In this document: positions 54,491-64,000 of the stretch, in pieces
Numbering within the stretch: the first letter of the stretch is position 1
Layout: each line of letters starts with the position of its first letter
DNA from: Aerococcus urinae
Lineage (GTDB): Bacteria > Bacillota > Bacilli > Lactobacillales > Aerococcaceae
NCBI RefSeq assembly: GCF_001543175.1
Contig: NZ_CP014161.1
Coordinates: 124,001 to 188,000 of the forward strand
DNA length: 64,000 bases
Reading direction: 5' to 3'
Notes under the pieces: model-generated
Databases searched by the model: none
The model's input: the letters and a program-made list of their open reading frames with translations, nothing else
Told to the model about the DNA's origin: nothing
Position numbers and translations under genes: made by a program

Positions 54491-54514
54491 TGATTGTTGT
54501 CAGGAAGTTTTTTT
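54484..54514 (+). terminator. Intrinsic terminator fused to the mini-CRISPR
   Basis: AACTTCCTG and CAGGAAGTT form a perfect 9-bp stem around ATTGTTGT, followed by T7. The left arm uses the end of the second degenerate repeat. It separates the guide RNA from the cas operon transcript. Confidence 0.9.
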
Positions 54515-54544
54515 GTAAAAACATTTTTATAATAAAGTAATCGG

Positions 54545-54591
54545 TTGCAATTAATCAGTTTGTCCAGTAATATAAAAATAACAATATTACT
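54545..54591 (+). promoter_or_regulatory. cas operon promoter with palindrome and guide-RNA target
   Basis: TTGCAA (54545-54550), 17 bp, TAATAT (54568-54573). An 8-bp inverted repeat, AGTAATAT (54566-54573) and ATATTACT (54584-54591), covers the -10 and probable start site. The same stretch (54571-54586, minus strand) is complementary to the seed-proximal part of the mini-CRISPR spacer. Repression by Cascade, by a protein, or by both is possible. Confidence 0.8.
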
Positions 54592-54624
54592 AAAAATAAG
54601 AAAGGATGTGATCATATCAACCAA

Positions 54625-57378
54625 ATGATTTCTGCCTTGTGGGGCAAAAAAAGCGAAAAGATTGGACAGTTTTATTGGCTTCCTTTAATTCAACACTTAA
54701 AGGATACTTATGGCGTAGCTGGAGCACTTTGGGAACACTGGATGAGTCCGGGTCAAAAAGAATTTATTCAAATGGCCTCTCACACTAATAGTGATGGGGC
54801 TAAAAAACTCTATCAATATCTTGCTGCAATCCATGATGGGGGCAAGGCTAGTCCCGCTTTTCAGGCTATGCCCAACTTTTCTCATCATTCAGAAGACCTT
54901 GAAAAGTTATTGTTAGAAAAGCTAGAGAGAGCTGGGTTTATAGGGATAAGTAAGGTGCAGTTATCCGATCGTCAGAAAAGCCATCATAGTTTGGCCGGCC
55001 AGGCCCTTCTGATAGATGATCAAATTAATAAGGATATCGCTTCGATTGTTGGGGCCCACCACGGCAAGCCAGTAGATTCTAATCGAGACTATAAAGATCA
55101 GTTAAAATCCTATGGAAATAACTATTTCCAAAGTGATAATCCAGATGCACCTATTTACCAAACCTGGCAAAGGGCACAAAAAAATATTTTTAACTGGGCT
55201 TTAAATTTATCTGGTTATACCCAGGTGGATGAACTTCCTGAGATTAGTCAAGCAGGACAAGTGTTGTTAGCGGGAGCCCTAATTATGGCTGACTGGATTG
55301 CTAGTAATGAACATTATTTTCCTTTAATTCCAATTGATCATGACTCCGTTTCTGATTTCTCTCAAAGTCGACTGGAAAAAGGATTTACTCAGTGGAAGAA
55401 GACTGATCTCTGGCAGCCTCATGGAGCTACTGATATTGATCAATTTTATGAAGATCGTTTTAAGTTTTCTCCGCGAGACATGCAGCAGGTATTCTCAGAA
55501 ACCATTGAAGCAAGTGATCAACCAGGGATATTTATTTTAGAAGCGCCAATGGGACTAGGTAAGACAGAAGCTGCTCTAGCAGGAGCAGAGCAATTAGCCT
55601 TTAAAACTGGTCGTTCTGGTGTGTATTTTGGTTTGCCTACTCAAGCAACGTCAAATGGTATTTTCCCTCGTATAAAAGATTGGTTAGAAAGAGTTGAAGA
55701 ACTTAATGGCGATAAAGCGTCCCTCCGCTTAGCTCACGGAAAGGCAGCACTGAATGATGACTTTGCCAAGCTAGCGCATCAAGTTGACCCTGATGGTGGG
55801 GAAGAGAGTACGATTATTACCAATGAATGGTTTGCCGGGCGAAAAACAACCGCTTTAGATGATTTTGTCGTTGGTACTGTCGATCAGTTTCTCCTATTAG
55901 CACTTAAGCAAAAACATTTGATGCTTCGTCACCTGGGCTTTAGTAAGAAAGTTGTTATCATCGATGAAGTCCATTCTTACGATGCATATATGAGTACTTA
56001 TTTATATCGAGCTCTTGAATGGATGGGGGCCTACCAGGTGCCTGTTATTATTCTTTCGGCTACTTTGCCAGCGGATAAACGCTTAGAAATGATACAATCC
56101 TATCTAAAGGGACGAAAGAAACAGGTAAAAAGAATTGATACACCTGACCAATTTAATACAACTGCTTATCCCTTAATCACTTATACTGATGGAGATACCG
56201 TCCATCAAGAAACCCATTTTGATGATAAAGATATTAAATATCAGACTGTAAAGGTTCATAAATTACCTGTGATGGAGCAAATGGATATTCTCATAGAATT
56301 AGTGGAAGATCTACTTCAATCCGGAGGAGTCATTGGTATTATTGTGAATACTGTTAAACGAGCTCAAGTGATAGCAAAAGCTCTTTCCAAGCAGATAGGG
56401 GAAGATTTCGTTGAATTGCTCCATTCTAATTTTATTGCGACTGAACGTGCTGCTAAGGAAAACCACCTCCTTCAGCAAATTGGTAAGGATAAAAAACGTC
56501 CAGAAAGAAAGGTAATTATTGGTACTCAAGTCATTGAACAATCTTTAGATATCGATTTTGATGTACTAATTAGTGATTTAGCTCCTATGGACTTACTAAT
56601 TCAGAGGGTTGGCCGTATGCACCGTCATGAAATTAACCGGCCTAGTAAACATCATGAGCCCGTGCTTTATGTTTTAGGAATCAGTGAATCTTTAGAATTT
56701 GAAAAAGGATCAGAATCGGTGTACGGTGGCTATCTTTTAGCTAGGACACAATACTTTTTGCCAGATATATTAAATATTCCAAATGATATTTCTTCTTTAG
56801 TACAAGCCGTTTATAGTGATAAAACCATGGATTTAAATCATGACATTCAAGCTAAATATGAAGAAATGGTTTTGAAGTATGAAAGCTACCTTAAAAGTAA
56901 AAAAGCCAAAGCAAAAGGGTATTTACTCGCTTCTCCTGATCATAGTGGTAAAAAAACTTTAGTTGGATGGTTAAAAAGTCCCTCTACTGAGGAAAGTGAA
57001 GAAAGGGCTTATGCTCAAGTTCGTGATAGTCAAGAGACTATTGAGGTGATTGCACTTAAGAAAATTGGTAGTGGTTATGGTACTTTTGCTGAAGAAGTGG
57101 ATCTTTCTGAAAGAATAGACGATCCAAATGTAGCTAAAGAAATTGCCAAAGAAACACTGCGTTTACCTTATCAATTGAGCTACTTATATAATGATATAAT
57201 TGATAAAAATATTAATTTTTTAGAAAGATATAATCTTAAATATCTATCAGAATGGCAAGAACAAAGCTGGTTAAAGGGTAGCTTAGGTATTATATTTGAT
57301 GAAAATCATGAATTTGTAATCAATGATTATAAATTAATGTATGATCAAAAATATGGTTTGATTTGTGAAAGGATGTGA
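54625..57378 (+). CDS. cas3: CRISPR-associated helicase-nuclease Cas3 (type I-E)
   Basis: 917 residues. HD nuclease domain with HDGGKASPAF (His70-Asp71) and later GAHHGKPV, then SF2 helicase motifs: Walker A APMGLGKTEAAL (near 307), IIDEVHSYD (DEVH box near 446), LSATLPADKR, and motif VI IQRVGRMHRH. It unwinds and degrades DNA bound by Cascade. A long Shine-Dalgarno, AGAAAGGATGTGATC, matches the 16S 3' end at 14 of 15 bases; ATG 54625 is the first start after it. First gene of the cas operon. Confidence 0.97.
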   Translation: MISALWGKKSEKIGQFYWLPLIQHLKDTYGVAGALWEHWMSPGQKEFIQMASHTNSDGAKKLYQYLAAIHDGGKASPAFQAMPNFSHHSEDLEKLLLEKLERAGFIGISKVQLSDRQKSHHSLAGQALLIDDQINKDIASIVGAHHGKPVDSNRDYKDQLKSYGNNYFQSDNPDAPIYQTWQRAQKNIFNWALNLSGYTQVDELPEISQAGQVLLAGALIMADWIASNEHYFPLIPIDHDSVSDFSQSRLEKGFTQWKKTDLWQPHGATDIDQFYEDRFKFSPRDMQQVFSETIEASDQPGIFILEAPMGLGKTEAALAGAEQLAFKTGRSGVYFGLPTQATSNGIFPRIKDWLERVEELNGDKASLRLAHGKAALNDDFAKLAHQVDPDGGEESTIITNEWFAGRKTTALDDFVVGTVDQFLLLALKQKHLMLRHLGFSKKVVIIDEVHSYDAYMSTYLYRALEWMGAYQVPVIILSATLPADKRLEMIQSYLKGRKKQVKRIDTPDQFNTTAYPLITYTDGDTVHQETHFDDKDIKYQTVKVHKLPVMEQMDILIELVEDLLQSGGVIGIIVNTVKRAQVIAKALSKQIGEDFVELLHSNFIATERAAKENHLLQQIGKDKKRPERKVIIGTQVIEQSLDIDFDVLISDLAPMDLLIQRVGRMHRHEINRPSKHHEPVLYVLGISESLEFEKGSESVYGGYLLARTQYFLPDILNIPNDISSLVQAVYSDKTMDLNHDIQAKYEEMVLKYESYLKSKKAKAKGYLLASPDHSGKKTLVGWLKSPSTEESEERAYAQVRDSQETIEVIALKKIGSGYGTFAEEVDLSERIDDPNVAKEIAKETLRLPYQLSYLYNDIIDKNINFLERYNLKYLSEWQEQSWLKGSLGIIFDENHEFVINDYKLMYDQKYGLICERM

Positions 57379-57382
57379 CATA

Positions 57383-59113
57383 GTGGCTAAGTTTAGTTTA
57401 ATTGATGAGCCTTGGATCGCTGTCATTAGTAAAGATAGTGGAGAAAATTTACTGCTTTCTCTACGTGATGTTTTCGAACAAGCACCAAGTCTAAATCAGC
57501 TAGCTGGAGATAGTAAAACGCAAGATTTTGCTGTCCTACGGCTATTGCTTGCTATCTTACAGACAGTATATTCGCGAATGAATGCTAGTGGTCAACCCTA
57601 TGACCAAGTAGAGTTAGCGGATCGCTATCAACAAATGACAGATGTTGATGAGTTTGATGAAGATGATTATGTTGAGAATTTAGAAGAAACCTGGCAGTCA
57701 ATCTGGGAAGAGGGGGAATTCACTGAAGCGGTTAATAATTATTTAACGGCTTGGCATGACCATTTTTATCTTTTTGATGACCAATACCCGTTTTTTCAAG
57801 TGACTCAAGCTGACATTGCAGGAGATAAGATTAGTAAATCTAAAGCTAGCAGCATACAAGCTAAGAATATTAACCGTACTATATCAGAGAGTGGAAATAA
57901 AATAGCTTTATTTTCACCTAGTTATGGAGAAAATAAGGAAATTCTTAAGGCTGATCAAGTAGCGCGCTGGTTGTTAACTTTTCAGGGCTATTCAGGCTTA
58001 TCAGATAAAGTAATATTCGGTAAGGAAAAATATAAAGCTTCAAAAGGCTGGTTATTTGATATTGGGGGACTCTATTTAGGCGGACGAAATTTATTTGAAA
58101 CTTTGTGGTTGAATACTGTTTTAGTGCATCCGCGGGAAGGATATCGGTTAAATAGACAAAAACCATGTTGGGAATTTTCTGGGTCAGAAATTATTGATCA
58201 GTATTTTTCAAGTGATAATTGTGATAATTTAGCTGAGCTTTATAGCAATTGGAGTCGGGCTATTTATATCGATCCGATGACTGATTTAAATAAGCCTTTT
58301 GCTTTTGAAGTGGTTAAGTTACCAGAAATCAATCACGTAGATAATTTCTTAGAACCGATGACCGTCTGGCGTAAAAATGCCAGTGGTGAAAATAAAGGGA
58401 GGTATACCCCCAGAAAACATGTTGTCGGACAATCCCTATGGCGGTCTTTTGGTTTAGTTCTTCCGTCGAATTCTAAAAAAGAAGAGGGAGAAGGGGAAAG
58501 CCATCGCCCAGAAATAATAACTTGGTTTGACTATCTGGATGATATTACTGATTCTCTATTGGATAATTACCCACTAACCATATACGCCGTAAGTATGCAA
58601 GATGATGGTAATGCTACTTCCTGGGTACCTACTGATGAAATTTATGATGAGCTAAAGATTGATGACCAAGTAGCTGCTGATCTCAGTTCAGCGGGGTGGA
58701 TTCCTCGGATTAATGATACTGTGACAGAGACGAAAGAAATTATTGAACGTACTTTCCGTTACTTCTTAATGGAAATAAAAGATTTTAGAAATATGGATGG
58801 TAATCATTTTATCGATCAAAATATTGAGGAATTATACTTTTTGATTGACTTGCCCTTTAGAGATTGGTTAATAGAAATAAAGCCAGAAGATGCTAAAGAT
58901 GAAAAGATTATTCAGTGGCGCCAAACTTTGCGAAAAATTGTTATGGACAAAATTAATCATATAGTCAAAGAAGCTGGTCCACGGGATTATAAAGGAAAGG
59001 TGTATGAAGCTAAGGACGGGCAAAGCTATATAAAAAATATCGCTACGGCCTACAACACTGTGACCTACTTTATTAATAAAAAATTAAGTGTAAGGGAGGA
59101 TCGAAATGACTGA
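57383..59113 (+). CDS. casA: Cascade large subunit Cas8e (CasA/Cse1)
   Basis: 576 residues. FSLIDEPWIAVISKDSG at the start is the Cse1 signature; a Gly/Lys-rich middle (SGLSDKVIFGKEKYK) could be the PAM-contact loop region, and a helical bundle follows. Reads PAM in target DNA and recruits Cas3. GTG 57383 follows AAAGGATGTGACATA; the upstream in-frame GTG at 57365 would overlap that site. Confidence 0.94.
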   Translation: MAKFSLIDEPWIAVISKDSGENLLLSLRDVFEQAPSLNQLAGDSKTQDFAVLRLLLAILQTVYSRMNASGQPYDQVELADRYQQMTDVDEFDEDDYVENLEETWQSIWEEGEFTEAVNNYLTAWHDHFYLFDDQYPFFQVTQADIAGDKISKSKASSIQAKNINRTISESGNKIALFSPSYGENKEILKADQVARWLLTFQGYSGLSDKVIFGKEKYKASKGWLFDIGGLYLGGRNLFETLWLNTVLVHPREGYRLNRQKPCWEFSGSEIIDQYFSSDNCDNLAELYSNWSRAIYIDPMTDLNKPFAFEVVKLPEINHVDNFLEPMTVWRKNASGENKGRYTPRKHVVGQSLWRSFGLVLPSNSKKEEGEGESHRPEIITWFDYLDDITDSLLDNYPLTIYAVSMQDDGNATSWVPTDEIYDELKIDDQVAADLSSAGWIPRINDTVTETKEIIERTFRYFLMEIKDFRNMDGNHFIDQNIEELYFLIDLPFRDWLIEIKPEDAKDEKIIQWRQTLRKIVMDKINHIVKEAGPRDYKGKVYEAKDGQSYIKNIATAYNTVTYFINKKLSVREDRND

Positions 59114-59717
59114 AACAAAAGAAAAGCAGGTATCTGTTTACCAAGTAACAGCTAGAATGCTTGATGATTTGAACCGAAATAATGGGACTGCTACTAGTAA
59201 AGCGTATCTCGCTAGATTACGCCAATCAATTGGCAAACCTTTGAGTCAGACGGTTGATATTTGGCCATTATTATTTCAATATCTACCAGAAGAATTTTTA
59301 AGCAAAAGTGGGCAAACAACCTCAGAACAAAAGGCGATATTAACGACATTGCAACTCTATGCTCTATATCATCAAGGTAGCTCTATTGGAGAGGCCAGAT
59401 TAAATAGTCAGGAAAAAGCAACTAATATTGGCGCTTCTTTATCCTATTTGCGAAGAGAAAAGGACCAACGAGTTGCTAGCGATCGCCGTTTTAATACTTT
59501 AATTACAGCAACGGATTTTACAGAATTAATTTATTATTTACGCCAAATGGTTAAATTATTAAAAGGAAAATCGCAGGGGCAAGTAGTTATTAACTATCCA
59601 CGTTTGGCCGAAGATCTTTACTGGTATTTGAGAGGATACGAAGAAAATGTACGTATTCGTTGGGCGCAAAGTTACTATAAGAACAGAGAAGAAGGAGTAA
59701 ATAGTGATGAAGAATAA
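59106..59717 (+). CDS. casB: Cascade small subunit Cse2 (CasB/Cas11e)
   Basis: 203 residues, helical. ARLRQSIGKPLSQTVDIWPLLFQYLPEE near the start and RRFNTLITATDFTELIYYLRQMVKLLK fit Cse2; two copies form the belly of Cascade and stabilise the R-loop. ATG overlaps the casA end by eight bases. Confidence 0.93.
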   Translation: MTETKEKQVSVYQVTARMLDDLNRNNGTATSKAYLARLRQSIGKPLSQTVDIWPLLFQYLPEEFLSKSGQTTSEQKAILTTLQLYALYHQGSSIGEARLNSQEKATNIGASLSYLRREKDQRVASDRRFNTLITATDFTELIYYLRQMVKLLKGKSQGQVVINYPRLAEDLYWYLRGYEENVRIRWAQSYYKNREEGVNSDEE

Positions 59718-60831
59718 TGAGAGAATTTTTGTTGATATCCATGCCATTCAAACCGTTCCGCCTTCCAATGTCAACAGAGACGATACGGGGTCGCCAAAGA
59801 CAGCCCAATACGGGGGTGTTAGACGAGCACGCGTTAGTTCTCAATCTTGGAAACGGGCGATGAGAGAATATTTTTATGAGAATAGTGCTCAAAGTAATGT
59901 AGGGGTACGGACTTTACAAATTGTTCGTTATTTAGCAGATAAAATTCATATTTTGGATAATACTATGGACGACGAATCGGCAATGAAATTAGCTGATGAA
60001 ACAATCAATAAGGCTGGAATTAAAACAGCAGCGCCTAAGGGTTCCAAAGATAAGGGTCATAAACAAGCTAAAGCCTTGTTTTTCTTAGGAGATACACAAG
60101 CTAATGAATTGGCTCAAGCTGCGGTTGACGGAGTGACTGATAAAAAAGTGCTTCAAAATATTTTGCGAGACAATCCCGCTATTGATATTGCCCTTTTTGG
60201 TCGCATGGTCGCAGATGACCCGTCTCTAAATGAGGATGCTTCATCGCAAGTAGCTCATGCTATTTCCACCCATGCGGTTCGTCCAGAATTTGATTTCTAT
60301 ACTGCGGTAGATGATTTGGCACCCGAAGATAATGCTGGAGCCGGAATGTTAGGGACAGTTGAATATAACTCGTCAACACTCTATCGTTACGCTAATGTAG
60401 CTGTTCATGAGTTGAGCCGACAATTAGATGACCCCAAAGCAACTTTGAATACTTTAAAATTGTTTATTGAGTCTTTTACTAAGTCTATGCCGACTGGAAA
60501 AATCAATACTTTTGCTAATCAAACCTTACCTCAGGCGCTCCTGGTAACGGTTCGAGATGATCGCCCAGTAAATCTGGTTTCAGCTTTTGAAAAACCGGTC
60601 AAAACACAGGAAGGTTATGTTGAACAATCGATTAAACAATTATTTAGTGAATACCATAAGGTTGAGAAAATAATGGATCTACCACTAAAAACTTTCTATC
60701 TTGTTTTAGATGACCAGGATATCGATTGTGATGAAGGCAAGCAAGAGGATGGTCTCACTCAATTATTGAATGATTTTGATGAATTTGTTGGACCACTTAT
60801 CGAGAAAGTACAGGATCAAGGTGATGCTTAG
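59707..60831 (+). CDS. casC: Cascade backbone subunit Cas7e (CasC/Cse4)
   Basis: 374 residues. VDIHAIQTVPPSNVNRDDTGSPKTA and VRRARVSSQSWKRAMREYF are the canonical Cas7e opening; ALFGRMVADDP and MPTGKINTFANQTLPQALLV follow. Six copies coat the crRNA spacer. ATG 59707 has AAGGAG nine bases upstream inside casB. Confidence 0.97.
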   Translation: MKNNERIFVDIHAIQTVPPSNVNRDDTGSPKTAQYGGVRRARVSSQSWKRAMREYFYENSAQSNVGVRTLQIVRYLADKIHILDNTMDDESAMKLADETINKAGIKTAAPKGSKDKGHKQAKALFFLGDTQANELAQAAVDGVTDKKVLQNILRDNPAIDIALFGRMVADDPSLNEDASSQVAHAISTHAVRPEFDFYTAVDDLAPEDNAGAGMLGTVEYNSSTLYRYANVAVHELSRQLDDPKATLNTLKLFIESFTKSMPTGKINTFANQTLPQALLVTVRDDRPVNLVSAFEKPVKTQEGYVEQSIKQLFSEYHKVEKIMDLPLKTFYLVLDDQDIDCDEGKQEDGLTQLLNDFDEFVGPLIEKVQDQGDA

Positions 60832-61541
60832 TGAAAACTTTAGTTTTGAAGTTTGCTGGCCCCCTACAAGCCTGGGGGACAAACTCTCATTTTGAAACTA
60901 GACATACTGATCTCTATCCTTCAAAAAGTGCAGTTATAGGGTTGATAAGTGCTTGCTTAGGTTATAAACGTGACGACGATGAACATATTCAATCTTTAAA
61001 TGCCTTAGATTTTGCTGTCCGCATTGATCAACAAGGCAATTTACTTCGTGATTATCATACGGCTAAGAAGTACAAGAATAATGGGAAATTAGACCGAACC
61101 TATGTGACCAATAGATATTATTTAGAAGATGCAATTTTTTTAGTGGCAATTGGTTCAGAAAATGAAGATTTAATAAATAAAATTGAAGCTGCGTTAAAGT
61201 CTCCTTATTATCAACCCTTTATGGGGCGTCGGGCTCTCCCTTTGAATGCCGATTTTATTTTCCAATCGACAGATAAGGATGTACTGACGATTTTAAAGGA
61301 AATCCCTTGGCAAGCGTCTCCTTGGTATAAAAAGAACCATAGTAAACGATTATCGATCTATGCCGATGCTTATTTACAAACAAATCAACCTTCACATCAA
61401 CGTAGAGATAGAGTCCATTCGTTTTCGCAAAAAGGACGTAAATTTTCTTATCGAAGTGAGTGCCGCATCGACATTATAGTAAAAGACATAGGTAGTTTTG
61501 GAGACCATGATGCCTTTTCTGTGTTGAAGGAGGTTGATTAA
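60831..61541 (+). CDS. casD: Cascade subunit Cas5e (CasD)
   Basis: 236 residues. LVLKFAGPLQAWGTNSHFETRHTDLYPSKSAVIGLISACLG is the Cas5e signature. Binds the 5' handle of the crRNA. GTG start overlaps the casC stop by one base (TAGTG). Confidence 0.96.
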   Translation: MKTLVLKFAGPLQAWGTNSHFETRHTDLYPSKSAVIGLISACLGYKRDDDEHIQSLNALDFAVRIDQQGNLLRDYHTAKKYKNNGKLDRTYVTNRYYLEDAIFLVAIGSENEDLINKIEAALKSPYYQPFMGRRALPLNADFIFQSTDKDVLTILKEIPWQASPWYKKNHSKRLSIYADAYLQTNQPSHQRRDRVHSFSQKGRKFSYRSECRIDIIVKDIGSFGDHDAFSVLKEVD

Positions 61542-61543
61542 TT

Positions 61544-63134
<1,591 letters not shown>

Positions 63135-64000
63135 ATGCCATTAACTGTAATTACTATGAGGAATTGTCCGCCATCTTTACGTGGTGACCTTAGTAAATGG
63201 ATGCAGGAAATTGCTACTGGTGTTTACGTTGGTAATTTTAATAGCCGTGTTCGTGAAGCTCTTTGGGAACGCGTGAGTCAAAATGTGGGAGTAGGAGAAG
63301 CTACCATGTCCTATGCTTGTCGCAATGAAATTGGCTACCAATTTGAAACGATTAATGCTAAACGCCAAGTAATTGATTATGAAGGTATTCCTCTGGTCCT
63401 ACTTCCAAATACTTTAGAAGAAAGTAAAACAAATAAAAAACTTGGTTTTAGTAAAGTGGCTAAGCAAAGACAGGCTAAGAAATATTCGGCTTATCCAAAA
63501 AATAACCGAGAAGAAAAAGAACAGTCGTCATATATAATTATTGATATTGAAACAAGTGGTTTGGATCTACTGAAAGATTCTATTATAGAAATTGCAGCAC
63601 TTACGATTAAAAATGGAGAAATAGTTAAGGAATTTGAATGTCTTATAAATTATGAGGGAAAATTGCCTCTTGAAATTACTTCATTAACAGGTATTGATGA
63701 TCAACTTTTGAAAAAAGAAGGTCAGAAACTAGAAAATGTTTTGAAAGAGTTCAAAGCATTTGTTGGTGAGGTAGATCTTGTTGGCTATAATATTTCCTTT
63801 GATATTAAATTTATTAATTATCATCTAAAAAAATTAAACTTACCTAAATTAAATAACAAAAGTATCGATTTAATGAGTTTTGTTAAAAAGGAAAAATTAT
63901 TTTTGCCTAATTATAAATTAGAATCAGCCCTAACGGCCTACGGGATTAACGAAGAAGTTCCTCATAGAGCTTTAGCTGATGTGCATTTGATTTATGGGTT
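63135..64000 (+). CDS. cas2: Cas2e fused to a DnaQ-like DEDDh exonuclease (cut by window edge)
   Basis: The first 288 codons are inside the window. Residues 1-95 are Cas2e (MPLTVITMRNCPPSLRG; TGVYVGNFNSRVREALWERV; SYACRNEIGYQF). A basic linker (about 100-130) leads to a full DEDDh exonuclease: Asp137/Glu139 (IIIDIETSG), Asp223 (GYNISFDIKF), His277/Asp282 (HRALADVHL). In the S. thermophilus type I-E system the same fusion is known, and DEDDh enzymes trim prespacers in several systems. ATG follows the cas1 stop by zero bases; the last few codons are beyond 64000. Confidence 0.97.
   Translation, partial: MPLTVITMRNCPPSLRGDLSKWMQEIATGVYVGNFNSRVREALWERVSQNVGVGEATMSYACRNEIGYQFETINAKRQVIDYEGIPLVLLPNTLEESKTNKKLGFSKVAKQRQAKKYSAYPKNNREEKEQSSYIIIDIETSGLDLLKDSIIEIAALTIKNGEIVKEFECLINYEGKLPLEITSLTGIDDQLLKKEGQKLENVLKEFKAFVGEVDLVGYNISFDIKFINYHLKKLNLPKLNNKSIDLMSFVKKEKLFLPNYKLESALTAYGINEEVPHRALADVHLIYG

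Overview
The window reads as chromosome of a low-to-moderate G+C Gram-positive of the Lactobacillales, most likely Aerococcus or a close relative. The basis is an Aerococcus-type FMN lactate oxidase with all its catalytic residues, D-lactate dehydrogenase, Firmicute Shine-Dalgarno sites (AGGAGG, GGAGGTGATC), T-box regulation of the trp genes, a Bce-type two-component/ABC module, and a type I-E CRISPR-Cas system of the Streptococcus thermophilus kind. I see no insertion sequence and no prophage.

Layout. 1-3.2 kb: PAS-domain protein (cut by the edge) and a siderophore/heme-type ABC importer, minus strand. 3.4-9.6 kb: small membrane proteins, the coupled alkylation-repair pair ogt-tag, an esterase, an SPFH protein with an Arc-like partner, and a long-form SppA. 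9.7-14.7 kb: trpDCFBA behind two tandem T-box leaders, without trpEG. 14.9-19.4 kb: BceRSAB-like module. 19.5-26.7 kb: lactate oxidase, class II aldolase, nitroreductase, tRNA-Pro(GGG), MetE-like methyltransferase, TrhO. 26.9-37.8 kb: LysM/G5 cell-wall amidase and many transporters. 38.1-41.8 kb: a two-gene sulfolipid (SQDG-type) operon and an odd DUF308 protein.

42.9-64 kb is the defence-rich part. A 36-repeat type I-E array is followed at once by an orphan HicB-like gene, a 60-residue AT-hook/RHH-like protein, and a two-gene unit coding a SLOG-like protein and a phosphoribosyltransferase-fold protein. The SLOG-like protein ends in a beta-clamp-like QTTLF; its partner ends in DDDLPF, which looks like an SSB C-terminal tip. 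About 6 kb of ordinary genes follow. Then comes the cas operon: cas3-casA-casB-casC-casD-casE-cas1-cas2, with cas2 fused to a DEDDh (DnaQ-like) exonuclease and cut by the right edge.

The strongest new signal is a mini-CRISPR just upstream of cas3 (54402-54490). Two degenerate repeats flank one 32-nt spacer and run straight into an intrinsic terminator. The first 16 nt of that spacer match, at 14 positions and beside an AA dinucleotide where the PAM should be, a site that overlaps the -10 box of the cas3 promoter. This is the arrangement expected of a Cas-regulating (CreR-like) guide that lets Cascade repress its own operon. The other lead is the SLOG/PRTase pair, a candidate uncharacterised defence or DNA-processing module with putative replisome-docking tails.
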